Source of the DNA: Macrostomum hystrix
Taxonomy: Eukaryota; Platyhelminthes; Macrostomidae
Assembly (NCBI GenBank): GCA_950097015.1
Contig: CATNEN010000031.1
Span: forward strand, 558,001 to 622,000
Length of the DNA: 64,000 nucleotides
Direction: 5' to 3'
Positions 20,768-31,379 of this stretch are shown here, piece by piece. How positions within the stretch are numbered: position 1 is the first letter of the stretch; every line of letters begins with the position of its first letter. The position numbers and the translations under genes are program-made. The notes under the pieces are model-generated. The model was given only the letters and a program-made list of their open reading frames with translations. It made no database searches and was not told the origin of the DNA.

Positions 20768-22687
20768 CATTGACATATGGCCAAACATTCTTAAATTGCT
20801 GACACTATTCATTGTCTATGGCCAAAAAGCAATCCTTCACCAAAAAGCAACGCGACTGTGCAGTAAATCCCAAGCCGTGCTGTAAATTCCAACCACCGTG
20901 CTGTAAATTCCCGCACGTAGTCAACTTATTAAATTTATTTAAGTCAATAGACGAACAAGTGCACATTAGAAAGTGCAACAACAAACAAAGCAAAGTTTTT
21001 ATGGCAAACCCAGTACATCAAGAACACACCTGTTAGTTGCGGCGTCTTTCACATCTTTCCAAATGTGCAGTTGCTGACCGGTGCGTGAAAATTAAAAACA
21101 ACGTGCACGGTTGTTTTCTCAGCATCGTCACCACTCTGGCTTGTAGGCGAGGCATTCTGGGCTCGACGTACCGATCTGTGTGGCTTACAGCAGGCTGTTT
21201 TCGTGGGGGCTCCACGACAGCATCGGTTGTAGAATTCAAGGACTCATGAAGGGAGCCGCACATCTCTTGCATCTCACCGACATAGCGGGATCCAAACCGC
21301 AGGTACCGCTCAACGGTTTTTGTCGCCTTGTGTCCTGTCACCTTGCAAATATCGGACACACTGTGTCCGGCATCTGCAAGTCGCTTGACAACAGTCGGTC
21401 GAACGTTATGTCCAGTTTAGCGCTTGCTAAGGCCGGCATCCTCGCTGATGCGAGCCATCATTCCGGTCAGAGTATTGATGCCGATAGGCTGTTTCCCAAA
21501 ATACCAGTTGCTGTTCTCATAACCCTTCTCTCGCGGCTTCAGAAAAAAGGCGGCTTTAGACGAAGCACCCACAGCAGTTGCTGATGATGTACAGGCAATA
21601 GATTCCTCTCTCTTCACCAAGTACAAACGGAGACACTGCACAGGGCAATGAACATCGGCACTGGTCATTACAGACTCCTTCACATTGCACGAAGCAACTC
21701 TTGTCAAGTCGTTTCCAACATTCTTCACCTTTCCCTCGCGCAAGCGAACAATCTCCCGGCCGTCGGGCGCCCTACCGAAGACAAAGCTATCGGTACTCAA
21801 ACCACGTAGCCACTCTCGTCCTCTGGTCCCAAAGTAGTAAACCGTGTTATAATATACTTCTTGAAGCAGTCTCAACGGAGTAGAACGGTTAAAGTAGGCA
21901 GACAGACGCGCCAAATCCTCAGGATCGATTGCTTCGAAGTGAGACACGGAACCTCCCTCGTTGAAGAAACGCCGTCCGACCGTCTTAAGAGTCTCATTGG
22001 CTCGGTAAAACTCTGGGTCAGCAATGATGTTGAAACTTCTTTGCCGCATGAAGAAGCGGAAAAGCGCGATCCTGAATACATACGAGTGTCGCAGGAGCAT
22101 AAGCCTTTCCATCATGCCTCTTCAATGTCCCGTAGAAATACCACAGGGCGTTATTCAGATCCTCCTTCGTACAGGAAGTCACTTCGAACTTCATGGCCGG
22201 ATATGCAGATACAAACTTCCGAAAGAGGCCCAAGTAGAGAACTTCTTGTCGCTTTGTCCCTTCAACACAGTTGATCTTCTCAAGTTCCTGCAAATCTACG
22301 TCCAACTGCGTCAGTGCAGATTCTTCCTGGCCAGGTCCATCGATCTCCGGTAACAATTCGAAGAGTTTGTTGCTCACCTCGTCGAGATCTTCGGTAAAAT
22401 CGTCAGCGACACCCAGTTGCTCGTCAACCAGTGCCATCACTTCCTGCCAGGCCAAAGCCTCATCAATCTCCATAGACGCAAGACCCGAAATCATTTCATT
22501 CGGAAATTTAGAGTAGTCAATTAGTCTAATGATTCGAGACTTTTTCGGTTGTATTTCTTCGCTCGTCTCTACTTTCTGGCCAAACCTAAATTTCACTTAT
22601 ACCTCTTATAGTCCATGCGTGCGGTAAATTCCAATCTATCTATGTCTATGGCTAAAACCAGAAGAATGCTTTGCCCATAAATCAATG
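20768..22687. mobile_element. Tyrosine-recombinase transposon (Crypton/DUF3504-type) with inverted ends
   Basis: The element of about 1.92 kb is bounded by imperfect inverted repeats of about 25 bp. The left end (20768-20792) starts CATTGACATATGGCCAAAC. The right end (22662-22687) finishes TTTGCCCATAAATCAATG. A second TGTCTATGGCYAAAA motif lies at about 20813 and 22643 in direct orientation. Same-orientation boxes of the form GTGCNGTAAATYCC occur at about 20858, 20877 and 20898 on the left and at about 22618 on the right. The body encodes a decayed tyrosine recombinase on the minus strand. Textbook Cryptons lack inverted ends, so this architecture is odd. I could not define a target duplication. 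Confidence 0.7.
21033..22596 (-). pseudogene. Tyrosine recombinase (DUF3504/Crypton-like), broken
   Basis: Read on the minus strand, about 520 residues lie in three pieces. Piece one (22596-22018) holds an acidic N-terminus and the SAM-like domain region TKEDLNNALWYFYGTLKRHD. A one-base frameshift at about 22040 leads to piece two (to 21417): VYYFGTRGREWLRGL carries the first catalytic Arg, and YENSNWYFGKQPIGINTL follows. An in-frame TAA at 21417-21419 separates it from piece three: TGHNVRPTVVKRLADAGH (HxxR) and VTGHKATKTVERYLRF (second His and nucleophile Tyr). The tetrad residues themselves are therefore retained while the gene carries two breaks. No ATG starts the first piece: a TAA sits just before a GTG at 22596, and the first in-frame Met comes about 34 codons later. 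Domain order and motifs match the eukaryotic DUF3504/KIAA1958-Crypton recombinases. There is no second gene in the element. Confidence 0.85.
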
Positions 22688-22859
22688 AATCTATCACTAG
22701 GTTTCGAGTGCGTAAATAGTCTTGGCACGAGTGCGCGTAGCGTTAAATCTACCATTAACCAGTCGAAACTTCCTCAAGCGCCCATTCCCAGCACATAGAA
22801 AAAGCAGTCCCACAGGCTGCTCCGCAAAAATTGCTGTCGTATTGAACTTGGTGTGAACT

Positions 22860-23162
22860 TTGCGCTGCTGCTGCAACTGCAACGCTCTCGAAAATAGTAG
22901 ACCTCACCAACTATATCGGCTGGTGCAGAAGGGTCAGCACCAGTGGAAGGGTCGGCACGCCACGCTCGTAGCTACTCAGACAGTGGCCCAGCAGCATCCG
23001 GCTTCTCCAGAAAAGGCTGCGCCGTGGCCAGGGGCAATATCACAATTGTTTTCGACTTTTGACGCTGACATGCTGGCCCTCGGACTCTGCCCCCAGTCCA
23101 CTGCGACCTGTCCCTCACCTGTATTGCAAACGCATGCGGGCAAGGCTGTGCTCTCTGCTTAG
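22860..23162 (+). CDS. Possible terminal exon, unrecognised
   Basis: An open frame of up to 100 codons ends with TAG at 23160-23162. An AATAAA lies about 25 nt later (aaaataaaataagc near 23190), which would suit a 3' end. Codon use after about 22920 is coding-like (GTG, CTG, CAG, GCC). A candidate acceptor AG is at about 22927, but I cannot prove the exon start and I see no upstream exons. The product matches no family I know. The minus frame at 22697-22882 is also open and is a competing reading. Confidence 0.25.
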   Translation: MRCCCNCNALENSRPHQLYRLVQKGQHQWKGRHATLVATQTVAQQHPASPEKAAPWPGAISQLFSTFDADMLALGLCPQSTATCPSPVLQTHAGKAVLSA

Positions 23163-23761
23163 TGATATATACTCGTTTGTCCTATCAAAATAAAATAAGC
23201 TCGTATTATCGTGATATATAAACTGTCTCGTTATCAGTTTTGTTTTAGCTGTAATAACAAACCCCGCTTTGTAAATGAACTTTTGTGCTAACTGCAACAT
23301 TACTCACCTAAAAAATGGTATCACTCGAATATAGCGAACGATGCGAGTACACGTAAGTCTTGTACCAGGTCTACAGCGCTCTTTACAGAGAAGTCTGTAA
23401 AGAGAATTCTTTTTTGTTTTTCTACTTAATATTAGCATGTTGTAATGATTCTGTGAACATGCAAGCTTACAAAGAATGCACAAAAATTCAATTATTATAA
23501 GAAACAGTCCGAGCATCATATATATATATCTGGTGCTTTTCATTTCATTGGGAGACACGGCTATAAAAGCCTTGCTAGATAAACAAACAGATTCCAGCAA
23601 CAAGGATAGCTCTTTTGAAGTCACATTTCCAAGAAAATCTCCTGAATACAACAGATACAGTACGAATTCCAACGTCTTCCTATTTAGCAATGAGAGTCAC
23701 AATTAACCATAAATAGCCATCGCGGAGTCAACGAAGGAAACTACTCGTAGTTCTAAAAATA

Positions 23762-24190
23762 TTATTCCGCGGCACCTTCTGTGGATCGTGCCCGCTGACG
23801 GCTATTGTTATCGCCTGTCGGTGACACTTGTGGCTGATTAGCTTGCTTCGAAGCCTCCGAAAATTGTTCATCAGAATTGCTCACTTGCTCATCGACGCAG
23901 TCCTGGGCATCGGTGGAACCGGGCTCATTTCTAGCGTTCGTCTCCTCGTCAGGTTCGCCATTAAGCTGCAGCTCTGTCCATAGAATTGACGGGTGGAGGA
24001 TCACGCTTACAACGTAACTAACAGCCGAAGTAGCCACACCGCAGGTGATGCGAAGTACATCCCAGATGTTATAAGTACCCAGCATCCACTGCAGCATTAG
24101 CATGGAGAAGCTGTCGAGTGCATTGTCCACGGGCTTAACAAACTTTGCGTGGAATACTTTCCATGCGCTGTAGAGAAATTCGCCAGCCAT
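23762..24190 (-). CDS. Small membrane-associated protein, unrecognised
   Basis: The 142-residue single-exon protein begins MAGEFLYSAWKVFHAKFVKP. Residues 5-75 are amphipathic to hydrophobic, with one good membrane segment in the region DVLRITCGVATSAVSYVVSV (about 50-69). The second half is acidic and polar (E, D, Q, S, N) and looks disordered. The real start is ATG 24190. The frame is open to 24217, but only with TTG, and tttcaaagcag, a strong acceptor, ends 10 nt before the ATG. Codon use is coding-like. I do not recognise the family. It could be an organelle or ER membrane protein. Confidence 0.65.
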   Translation of the reverse strand: MAGEFLYSAWKVFHAKFVKPVDNALDSFSMLMLQWMLGTYNIWDVLRITCGVATSAVSYVVSVILHPSILWTELQLNGEPDEETNARNEPGSTDAQDCVDEQVSNSDEQFSEASKQANQPQVSPTGDNNSRQRARSTEGAAE

Positions 24191-25074
24191 TCTTGGTGCC
24201 CTGCTTTGAAAGAACAATATCCCAATTTGAAAAGAGTATATTGACTATAGAAAAAGGGGTCTAGAAAAACAGCTCTAGATATTCTTCCTCAGATCAGTTC
24301 AAGCCATTTGATTTACAATCGAAGGCGCCACATTTGGTCGTAAATTTATTTCCTTCCTGAGGGAATGTACTCGTCACAACTAGATCGATATCGAGTCTAC
24401 TGATTTCTGCTGCATGAATATATAGCTTCCGACCACGAGTGCACGCTGCCTTGCTTCATTCCAACTACTCTGCCAGGGAAAGCAAAAAGACTTCTGTGTG
24501 CTGCTTCGGTTTAGAATGCGAAATAAAATTCAAGGCACTGTATAAGACTCTTTAATCTTCGAGTCCGAAATATACCCACAAGGGTGACCCACAAAGGGGA
24601 CACTGCTTCGACTGAACTGAAAATGCTGTGAGAATCTACTCCTAATTAGAAATATTTTAAACTAGATTAAATGAGTATATAGATCCCGTTCCTATCTGCT
24701 GTTTTTGCTGCCTCTTTTCAAATAAACAATGCCGCCGCATAATCTAGAAACCAAGCTTTTTTAATACAGCAAACTGCACAGTACAGTAAACGATGGCCCT
24801 TTTGTAATGCATATTGTACATGTGCATACAGAATAATGACGTCCGTATTTAATAGTCGCATTTCGTCGACTTACCTTAATGAATTAGACGAAATTAGAGA
24901 TTCTTCAAGCTTCTTCCGTAGTACAAATTCTCTTCTTAAAACTTAACTTCCTAAAACGATGTTCTAACCATGGAGTAGAACGAATAGTTGTTTTAAACTT
25001 CAAACTTTGAATCTCAAGCTTCAAGCTAGCTGCAAACTTTAACGGAATGCGAAGATCTGAAATTCAATCTCCTT
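24191..25074. other. Intergenic, AT-rich
   Basis: I see nothing beyond AT-rich sequence with short imperfect local repeats (AAACTT/CTTCAA types near 24960-25060). Confidence 0.5.
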
Positions 25075-25158
25075 GGTCGTATACACCTTTTCACATTCAA
25101 TTTTGCTGAAATTCCAGTTCTAAAAAACTTGCGGATATTCAATTCAGACACTTTGAGC

Positions 25159-25252
25159 CACAGATTCTATAATACCTATTATATTATTCTGGCGGACGCA
25201 GTTTCTATTGCAAATTCGATGAGTGACCAATCTAGGTAATATAGAATCTGTG
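25159..25252. mobile_element. 94-bp hAT-like MITE
   Basis: It starts CACAGATTCTATAATACC and ends with the complement (GGTAATATAGAATCTGTG), flanked by a perfect 8-bp direct repeat CTTTGAGC (25151-25158 and 25253-25260). An 8-bp duplication and CA-starting ends fit the hAT superfamily. The homologous arm of the inverted repeat lacks it, which shows it as an insertion. Confidence 0.9.
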
Positions 25253-25709
25253 CTTTGAGCTATGGGTCAGTGCTTACGGAAAATCAATTGAAACAGGCAC
25301 CCTTTCAAAAGCATCAAGATCCGTTCAATTCAAACTATAGGCTTTATTGTCTACGGCAAAATCTCTCTTGCAGGAAGGTGAAAGAATGCTTTGAAAAACT
25401 TCAATAGAAACTGAGTTGTTTCAAAAGAAACTTAATGACGACATAGGTTCATGTCAACGAATACTTGTACAACAGATGGAACGAGTGAGTGAATAAATTA
25501 ATCAAAGAATGTATGAACGACTAAATGAGTTAGTTTTTGAATGAATAAATACATAGTAAAATAAATCAAAAGAATGAAATAATACGAGTTTTACGTCTTA
25601 TTTTACGTTTTACGTCGAGTTTTACGAACTAAACCGGCTAGCCATCAATGGCTTGCCGAGCCAGACATCGTGGCACGTAAGTGAACACGTGCTTAAACCA
25701 AACGCGTGA

Positions 25710-25852
25710 TTAAACTTTCATTTGAAAGTCATCCGCATCGTATTTGCCATCCTCCTCCATGAGATCGTCTGCATCTTCTTCGTCAATGTCAGCAAACAGG
25801 ATTTTTTGACTTTTTGAGAAGGAGCATGTCTTTTTTAATTTCTTCTAAACCA
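25710..25852 (-). other. Short acidic open frame, possible exon remnant
   Basis: The minus strand reads LFADIDEEDADDLMEEDGKY and continues DADDFQMKV to a TAA at 25710-25712. The codon pattern is non-random, but the frame is only about 44 codons back to a TAG and lies within repeat-rich DNA. It could be the acidic C-terminal exon of an otherwise unseen gene or a captured fragment. Confidence 0.2.
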
Positions 25853-25986
25853 TGCCATGCAGTCACTTATAGCAAAACTTTTGACCATTATACTGCATTG
25901 CATAAGTTTTTATTGAAATTACCGTGTTTCGTTTGAAATAGCTATAGTTCTTATTGATTTTCTGCTAACTTCCTAGCTGGCCAGAT

Positions 25987-26219
25987 CAGTGGCGGCGCAG
26001 GACCTCCAGCTGGGGGGGGCGGTGGTTGGGTGGTCAACCCCCCGGCCACCAAAAAAAGGTCTCAGGTGACCACCCACATGCCCCATCATGGGGTGACCAC
26101 ACTTTTGAAAAAATATGGTAAAGTACCAATTTTTTTAAGTGGGTGGTCACCCCCTGAGGGTGGTGAGGGGTGGTCACCCGGGGGCAGCCCGCCCCCCCGC
26201 CCCCCCTGCGCCGCCACTG
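25987..26219. mobile_element. 233-bp hAT-like MITE with GC-rich ends
   Basis: The terminal inverted repeats CAGTGGCGGCGCAGG and CCTGCGCCGCCACTG are exact. A perfect 8-bp target duplication GGCCAGAT flanks them (25979-25986 and 26220-26227). The ends match the CAGNGGCG-type ends common in hAT elements. The interior has further palindromic GGTGGTCACC-type pairs and no coding capacity. Confidence 0.93.
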
Positions 26220-26390
26220 GGCCAGATTTTTCCAAAGACAAAAAGGCGAGTTTGAATTGAACGTGCTCTGTTGCTTTTGAAACGGTGCCTGCTTCTATTA
26301 ATTTTCCGTAAGCACTACTGACCATAGCTCAAAGTGTCTAAATTGAATTTCCGCTAGTTTTTTTGCGTGAAAAGGTGTAGAACGTATGAA

Positions 26391-28065
26391 AATGTCTACA
26401 TTTTTCTGTATTTATAGATAATAGGTTGTTTTAGTAGATCTTCCTCTTCTACTCTCACGAAGAAACTCCACAAGCGTTTTTGTCATAAAATTTTACTAAC
26501 GTTTCTATTGAAGTGTCTGTCTCTCTTTTCAAGTTTCAGTGTTTTGATTCTGTCAAAATCTGGCCAAGACTACTAATAAAAGTTTTATTGAACCGGCTCT
26601 TTTGTTAAAGAAAGGGACTCTGTTCTTATTGATTTTCTTGAAGCTATGGGCCAGCTCCGCTGGTTTTTTTAGAATGCGAATTTGGTCAAAATGTGGTAAA
26701 AAGGTGAAAGTAGTTAGACTCCAGCAATGGTCCTAATTATTAGTCCATAGTCGAGACAGCCTCGAGGCCATTCAATGCCACCTCGGGTTTTCTAACACGA
26801 GATAGTAGTACAGTAGAGATGTAGTAGTAGACTGATGTAGTAGAGAATGGCTATGTCGAGTGCACAAATGCTTTTGACCGAGGACGCTGTTTTATGATCC
26901 TTTGGGCTCGGTTTTTGAACAGTTTTTGCTATAGGGTGGTGTATTCCTGGCTCAAAATGCGCCCTTAAACTTAAAGTAGTAAGATACAATATAATTTTTG
27001 GCGATTTTAATATCAGATACGACGGTTCATTCTTACGTCTTCGGCTCTAGCCTTACAAGCAGTTGAATGGCCGTCAATGTCAATGTGATTACTAGTAGAC
27101 TATATTGTATGGCACAATAGACCATACACGAGTATTAGTTGTGTAATCTTGTTAGTGTATTCTAGTATCGGTGTCAATGTTTAAGCCTCACTTAAAAATA
27201 ACGGTAGAAAACACAAAAAAACGCTTTCATTTTGCAGGAAGTTTACATCAAAATGTAACATTTAGCATTCCGGTGATTTTATTAAAGATTTTCTTCTTTT
27301 TACATAAGAAGTTTACATAATTACAGGCAAGACATTTAAATATAAAAGAAAGCAAACCACTTCGTATTAGCTAATACGTTTTTTATTGTATTGTCAGCTG
27401 CTCGCTTGTTCAAATGATCATGCATGCTATTACGTTTCCGAGAACAACACATTTAAACGAACAATTTTGACATTTTTAACATGCGACCGATGAGACAAAA
27501 ACATTCGGCTAGCTGCTATTATATTAGGCATCATAAAGCAAAATTGTTGTTAAACACCAAAGTATTGATAATAATAAACAAAAATTGCTGTTTCAAACGA
27601 ATCATATTGTTAGTAGAGTTTACAGAATAAATGTTATATTATTTTATTAGGCCCTTCTGATTACTAAATTGTCTGTACAGAAAGTACTAGTGGGACTTAT
27701 GTCTTTTGTTTGACTGTCGGGGAACATCGTCAAAGCGGAACGTGTCAGCTTTCATTTGACTCCAATAATATTTTGTTTGGACACTCACTAAATTTCAAAA
27801 AATGAAAACCGAAAGTGAAAAAATGAAATTGCATTAAGTCATGTAAGTCAAGAGTCACCAAGGGTAAAAGTGCGCAATCCAGTATAAGACATGGCACCAC
27901 ATCTAGTTCAAAAGATAGGGCGTAAGTATTGAATATATTATCACAGGTTCAATGTATGGCATGAAATTCAAGCTTGCAAATGACCAATGTACTATTGATG
28001 GTATTAATGTGGCCTTCTGGTTTGTTTGGGTCTTAGAAGTTCATAGTGTTAGACAGCCAGGTGGT
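26391..28065. other. Repeat-rich intergenic DNA, no gene
   Basis: AT-rich, with no coding frame. A segment at about 27700-27800 (GACTCCAATAATATTTTGTT, then TGGACACTCAC) reappears inverted at about 28630-28690, so it forms one arm of a repeat around the 28074-28509 MITE. No TACGAGTA octamer lies between 25.6 and 33.9 kb. Confidence 0.5.
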
Positions 28066-28073
28066 TTGTATGT

Positions 28074-28509
28074 GGTCCCAGGTCATTTCGGTGACAAGAC
28101 ATTTCGGTGACAGAATTGGTCAGTTCGGTGACAACTATTTTTGCACCTAAATATGCTGAGAAAACAGCCTTCCACGATCCAGCAGCTGCTTAAAGCCTGC
28201 ACTCGCTTTGTCAATCCAAAACTTGAAAAATGATTATTATACACATTTAATTAGGAACAAATAACTATTGAAACTATTGACTACTCATTAAATAATTTAA
28301 TAATTTAACTCATTTAAAGTAAAACCCAGACTTAATCAGAGCGATGCAGCTTCTTATTAATACTTTTAGCATTATTTAATTAATATTTTATATGTGTGCA
28401 TAGGTAAAATGGAAGGCAGTTTTTTAGCATATTTAGGTGCAAAAATAGTTGTCACAAATCTGACCAATTGTGTCACTGAAATGTCTTGTCACCGAAATGA
28501 CCTGGGACC
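28074..28509. mobile_element. 436-bp MITE with about 95-bp inverted repeats
   Basis: It starts GGTCCCAGGTCATTTCGGTG and ends with the complement (CACCGAAATGACCTGGGACC). The inverted match runs about 95 bp inward, through the TTTTTGCACCTAAATATGC region. An 8-bp direct repeat TTGTATGT flanks it (28066-28073, 28510-28517). GTCACCGAAAT-type boxes are repeated within each arm. It is non-coding. A diverged end of a related copy lies at about 45824-45861. I cannot assign the superfamily with certainty; the 8-bp duplication fits hAT. Confidence 0.9.
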
Positions 28510-28517
28510 TTGTATGT

Positions 28518-29689
28518 TGTGGGCTACCCACAATTTAATTTAGAGTGGGAAACTGAAGTGGGAAGCTATGCCAACTAAAGCTTTATTATAAGACAGACAC
28601 CCTCAATGTTTTGATTATTTGGTCATAACTTTTAAGGTAAGTGTCCAAACAATAACAATAGTGTTGGAGTCAAGCAAAAGCTGAAATATGCTACTTTAAG
28701 GTGGCATAAGTGGGGTTTCTTAAACTTTAGTCTTATAAAATATGTTGGTTTTTCAAATTGACTTCAAATTCCACCTGCTTAGTGGGTTGTCAACCCATTA
28801 TCTGTTGTACTTAAAGTGTACCTTTTCAATAAAAAAATAATAATTGTTTAAGCCTGCCCCAATGGGGCCAGATGTGCGGCCAACAGCACAGCTGTAGCTA
28901 CTGCGTAGTGTATCTGAAGACTGCTTATAGCTGTTTAGTCCATGGACTAGGGGACACCATGCCCATCCCATAGTCAGGAAGGTGGGAGAGTGTGCGCTGG
29001 AACAAATTTTTGCCTTTTCAAAAATTGGGCTCTGTGCGCCAACACAAAAACCCTAGTGTGCACTGTGCGCTGGCAGATAAACCCTTGTGTGCACCATTGT
29101 GTGCCCGTCACTACCTGCCTTGCGACAATAAAATACATTTTTTATAGGCCTAACATAGTAACAATTGTTTACTTTTTGTGTGACATAATATATCATATCA
29201 GGTTAATATTAATTATGAGAAATTAAGATCATTAAACTAAAATAAAAAAATCAAATTAAAAAAAATATAATTAAGATTTGATTTTTAAACAACATAAACA
29301 CAAAAACTTAGCTAATGGCAAAAATAAATCTAAAAGAGAATTCATCTTTCATATTTTATTTTACTTTCTGCATTTTATTTTGCAAGAATACAATGTCATA
29401 CTAGATAGGGGGCCTAGAACAGTGAATAGTGTACTGTAACGAGTAACAACTTATATAATTTCATGGTTAACACTGCATGTGGCACGGCGATGGCGGCACC
29501 TACTGCCATGCACCGGTGTCCTCCTGTGTGCGCCCACTGTGTGCCACTGTGTGCCATTGTGCAACGCAGTGCACCAATGTGTGCCAAAAAAATTGAGTGT
29601 GTGCGCCGGAGTTTTCCAACCAAACTGCCACCTTCCTGACTATTACAGACTTTCCTCAATTACCCCAGCTAATACTATTATCTATTTAA
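28518..29689. other. Repeat-rich spacer with GTGTGCGC-type repeats
   Basis: Holds GTGTGCGC/TGTGTGCC-rich sequences at 28988-29110 and 29505-29610. They appear as inverted partners with shared flanks (ATAGTCAGGAAGGTGG at about 28970 and its complement at about 29630). This suggests a further inverted-repeat element of about 0.7 kb. No coding frame is supportable. Confidence 0.4.
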
Positions 29690-29829
29690 CAGCTAGGTGA
29701 ACTGAACTGAAACAATGCAGAGTTAAGTGTCTTGCTAAAGGACACAAATTGTTCCAGTGGAGTTGGGAATCAAACCCCTGACCTTCAAGTTGTAAATCCA
29801 ATGCTCTAACCACTAGGCTACAACCTCTT
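29690..29829 (-). mobile_element. tRNA-derived SINE
   Basis: On the minus strand the head reads GGTTGTAGCCTAGTGGTTAG (A-box-like), followed about 40 nt on by GGTTTGATTCC (B-box-like). A CCTTTAGCAAGACACTTAAC block of the kind common in invertebrate tRNA-SINE bodies comes next. The RNA fold is degraded and there is no acceptor-stem pairing, so this is a SINE and not a tRNA gene. The body may continue to about 29620. Confidence 0.75.
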
Positions 29830-31379
29830 AACCCTTTTAAATTATATGGTAAAGTAGTTAGTTTAAGTCTGTCTTGCATTTTATCTAAATAAAGTTTAAT
29901 TTGTGTTTAAAGTAAAGTTTAATTTAATAAAGTTATTAATTGAATATAAAATTAAATAACCTAATTTTAAGAAGAATGATGATTTATTAACTAATTAACA
30001 AAAACCTAAGCTCCATTGCAAGAATCTAGTTTTTGCTATGCATTTGTTATCATTATCCTAGTGTTTGTTTCCCACAAGGACGATGATAAAAAATTGGGTA
30101 CACACTAAAGCCTAGCACTTAGGCCCACTTGTAATTAAGATAAATAGGATTACTCCTAAATAGGCAGCCATGACTCTATTAAAGTTCAAATCTTTTCATT
30201 GTTTTTCTATGGATAAAATACCAATTCTGTGTCCCACAAAGTGTGGTCATCCAGTGCAAAGGTAGCTATTTCATAGAAAGTTGTTATGCATATACTTGTA
30301 GATAAAAAATGGGTTTATATTTTGAATTCTACACCCATAAAAAACTTCTTATGACATGGATTTATGAATCTACTAAAACTGGAACTGTTTTATTGGATTA
30401 AATTTCAAGAAGCCCCATATGTCAAGTAGCATCAGCTATTACCATGCTCTGCTATATTGACCCTTTAAAGGACTATATATAATCCTTTAAACAAAAAATG
30501 CAGCTCATTGAGTGCTTTACATGGTCACTAGGCCATATAGCCTATGAATCACCAAATAAAGAACCCTAATTTAGCTGTTTTATAGTTATTCTTTTTCTTA
30601 TATGCTGGTGCCTAATCGGTACCTTGGTACCTGTTTGTCAATTCTTTTTTAATGGCACATAAAACATTAGCCACATTGTTTAAGTTGTAACCAATTGAAT
30701 CTGTCTAATTACCCTAGAAGAACTTTGGTAGCAGCTTGTGGACTTTGTATATTTTAGAGGTAACAACTACAAAAAATGTACCCCAGCCACTAGACACCAT
30801 CAACAAACCAATTCATATAATCACAAATAAAAATGATTGGCTCCCTATGCTTAAAATTGTATAGTAGGAAGGCAAGTTTTTGCATAACAGTTCTGTTCCG
30901 AGAACTGTATATTAGGCATTAATACTTGTACCTGTTGTATTCTACAATCCTACAATGTAATATTGTTTCCAGACTTCCAGACTGTTAACTGCTGTCATTT
31001 TACTTGAATTATTATTATATAATAGCATTTTAACAATTTTATTCCTTAATCATACATTAAGGTTTAGTGACGAATTAATATAATTTTATTATATACTTTC
31101 TGCTACTTAATTTTGTGCAAATAGATTAATATGTAAATTGCTGCTTGGCAGAATTGGTTATTTATCGAATTTATTTCTATTGAGATGGTCATCTGACTTT
31201 GCTGACTTTGAGACTTGATTAGTATCAAATAATTATACTTTGATTATATGTTTTCAGGATCTAAATAAATTCGAATGACTAAGCAGACAGATTCAATACT
31301 TTAGGACAAAGCACGGAACTAAAAAGCCATTACAGTCTAGCAAATCACTCGAGTTACTTACTATTAAAATCTAAGAACC
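29830..31379. other. AT-rich 5' flank of the zinc-finger gene
   Basis: I see no gene. An acceptor-like gttttcag ends at about 31257, upstream of the ATG at 31380, and could mark the 5' end of the mature mRNA. Confidence 0.4.

Larger units (their letters stand above)
25075..26390. repeat. Large inverted repeat disrupted by two MITEs
   Basis: The arms are 25075-25340 and the complement of about 26225-26390. For example, TTTGAGCTATGGGTCAGTGC on the left pairs with GCACTACTGACCATAGCTCAAA-type sequence on the right. The left arm is interrupted by a 94-bp MITE (25159-25252), and a 233-bp MITE (25987-26219) sits at the inner edge of the right arm. Related motifs (TTCTTATTGATTTTC, CCAGATCA-like) recur at about 25945 and 26635, so the host repeat family may be larger. 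Confidence 0.7.

Noticed and set aside
22697-22882. Minus-strand 61-codon frame ending RTRAKTIYALET
   Set aside because: Looks faintly coding but has no start, no clear splice acceptor and no recognisable family; the plus-strand exon reading nearby has better 3'-end support.
29757-29829. tRNA gene on the minus strand
   Set aside because: A- and B-box-like blocks are present, but stems do not pair and a SINE body follows; treated as a SINE.
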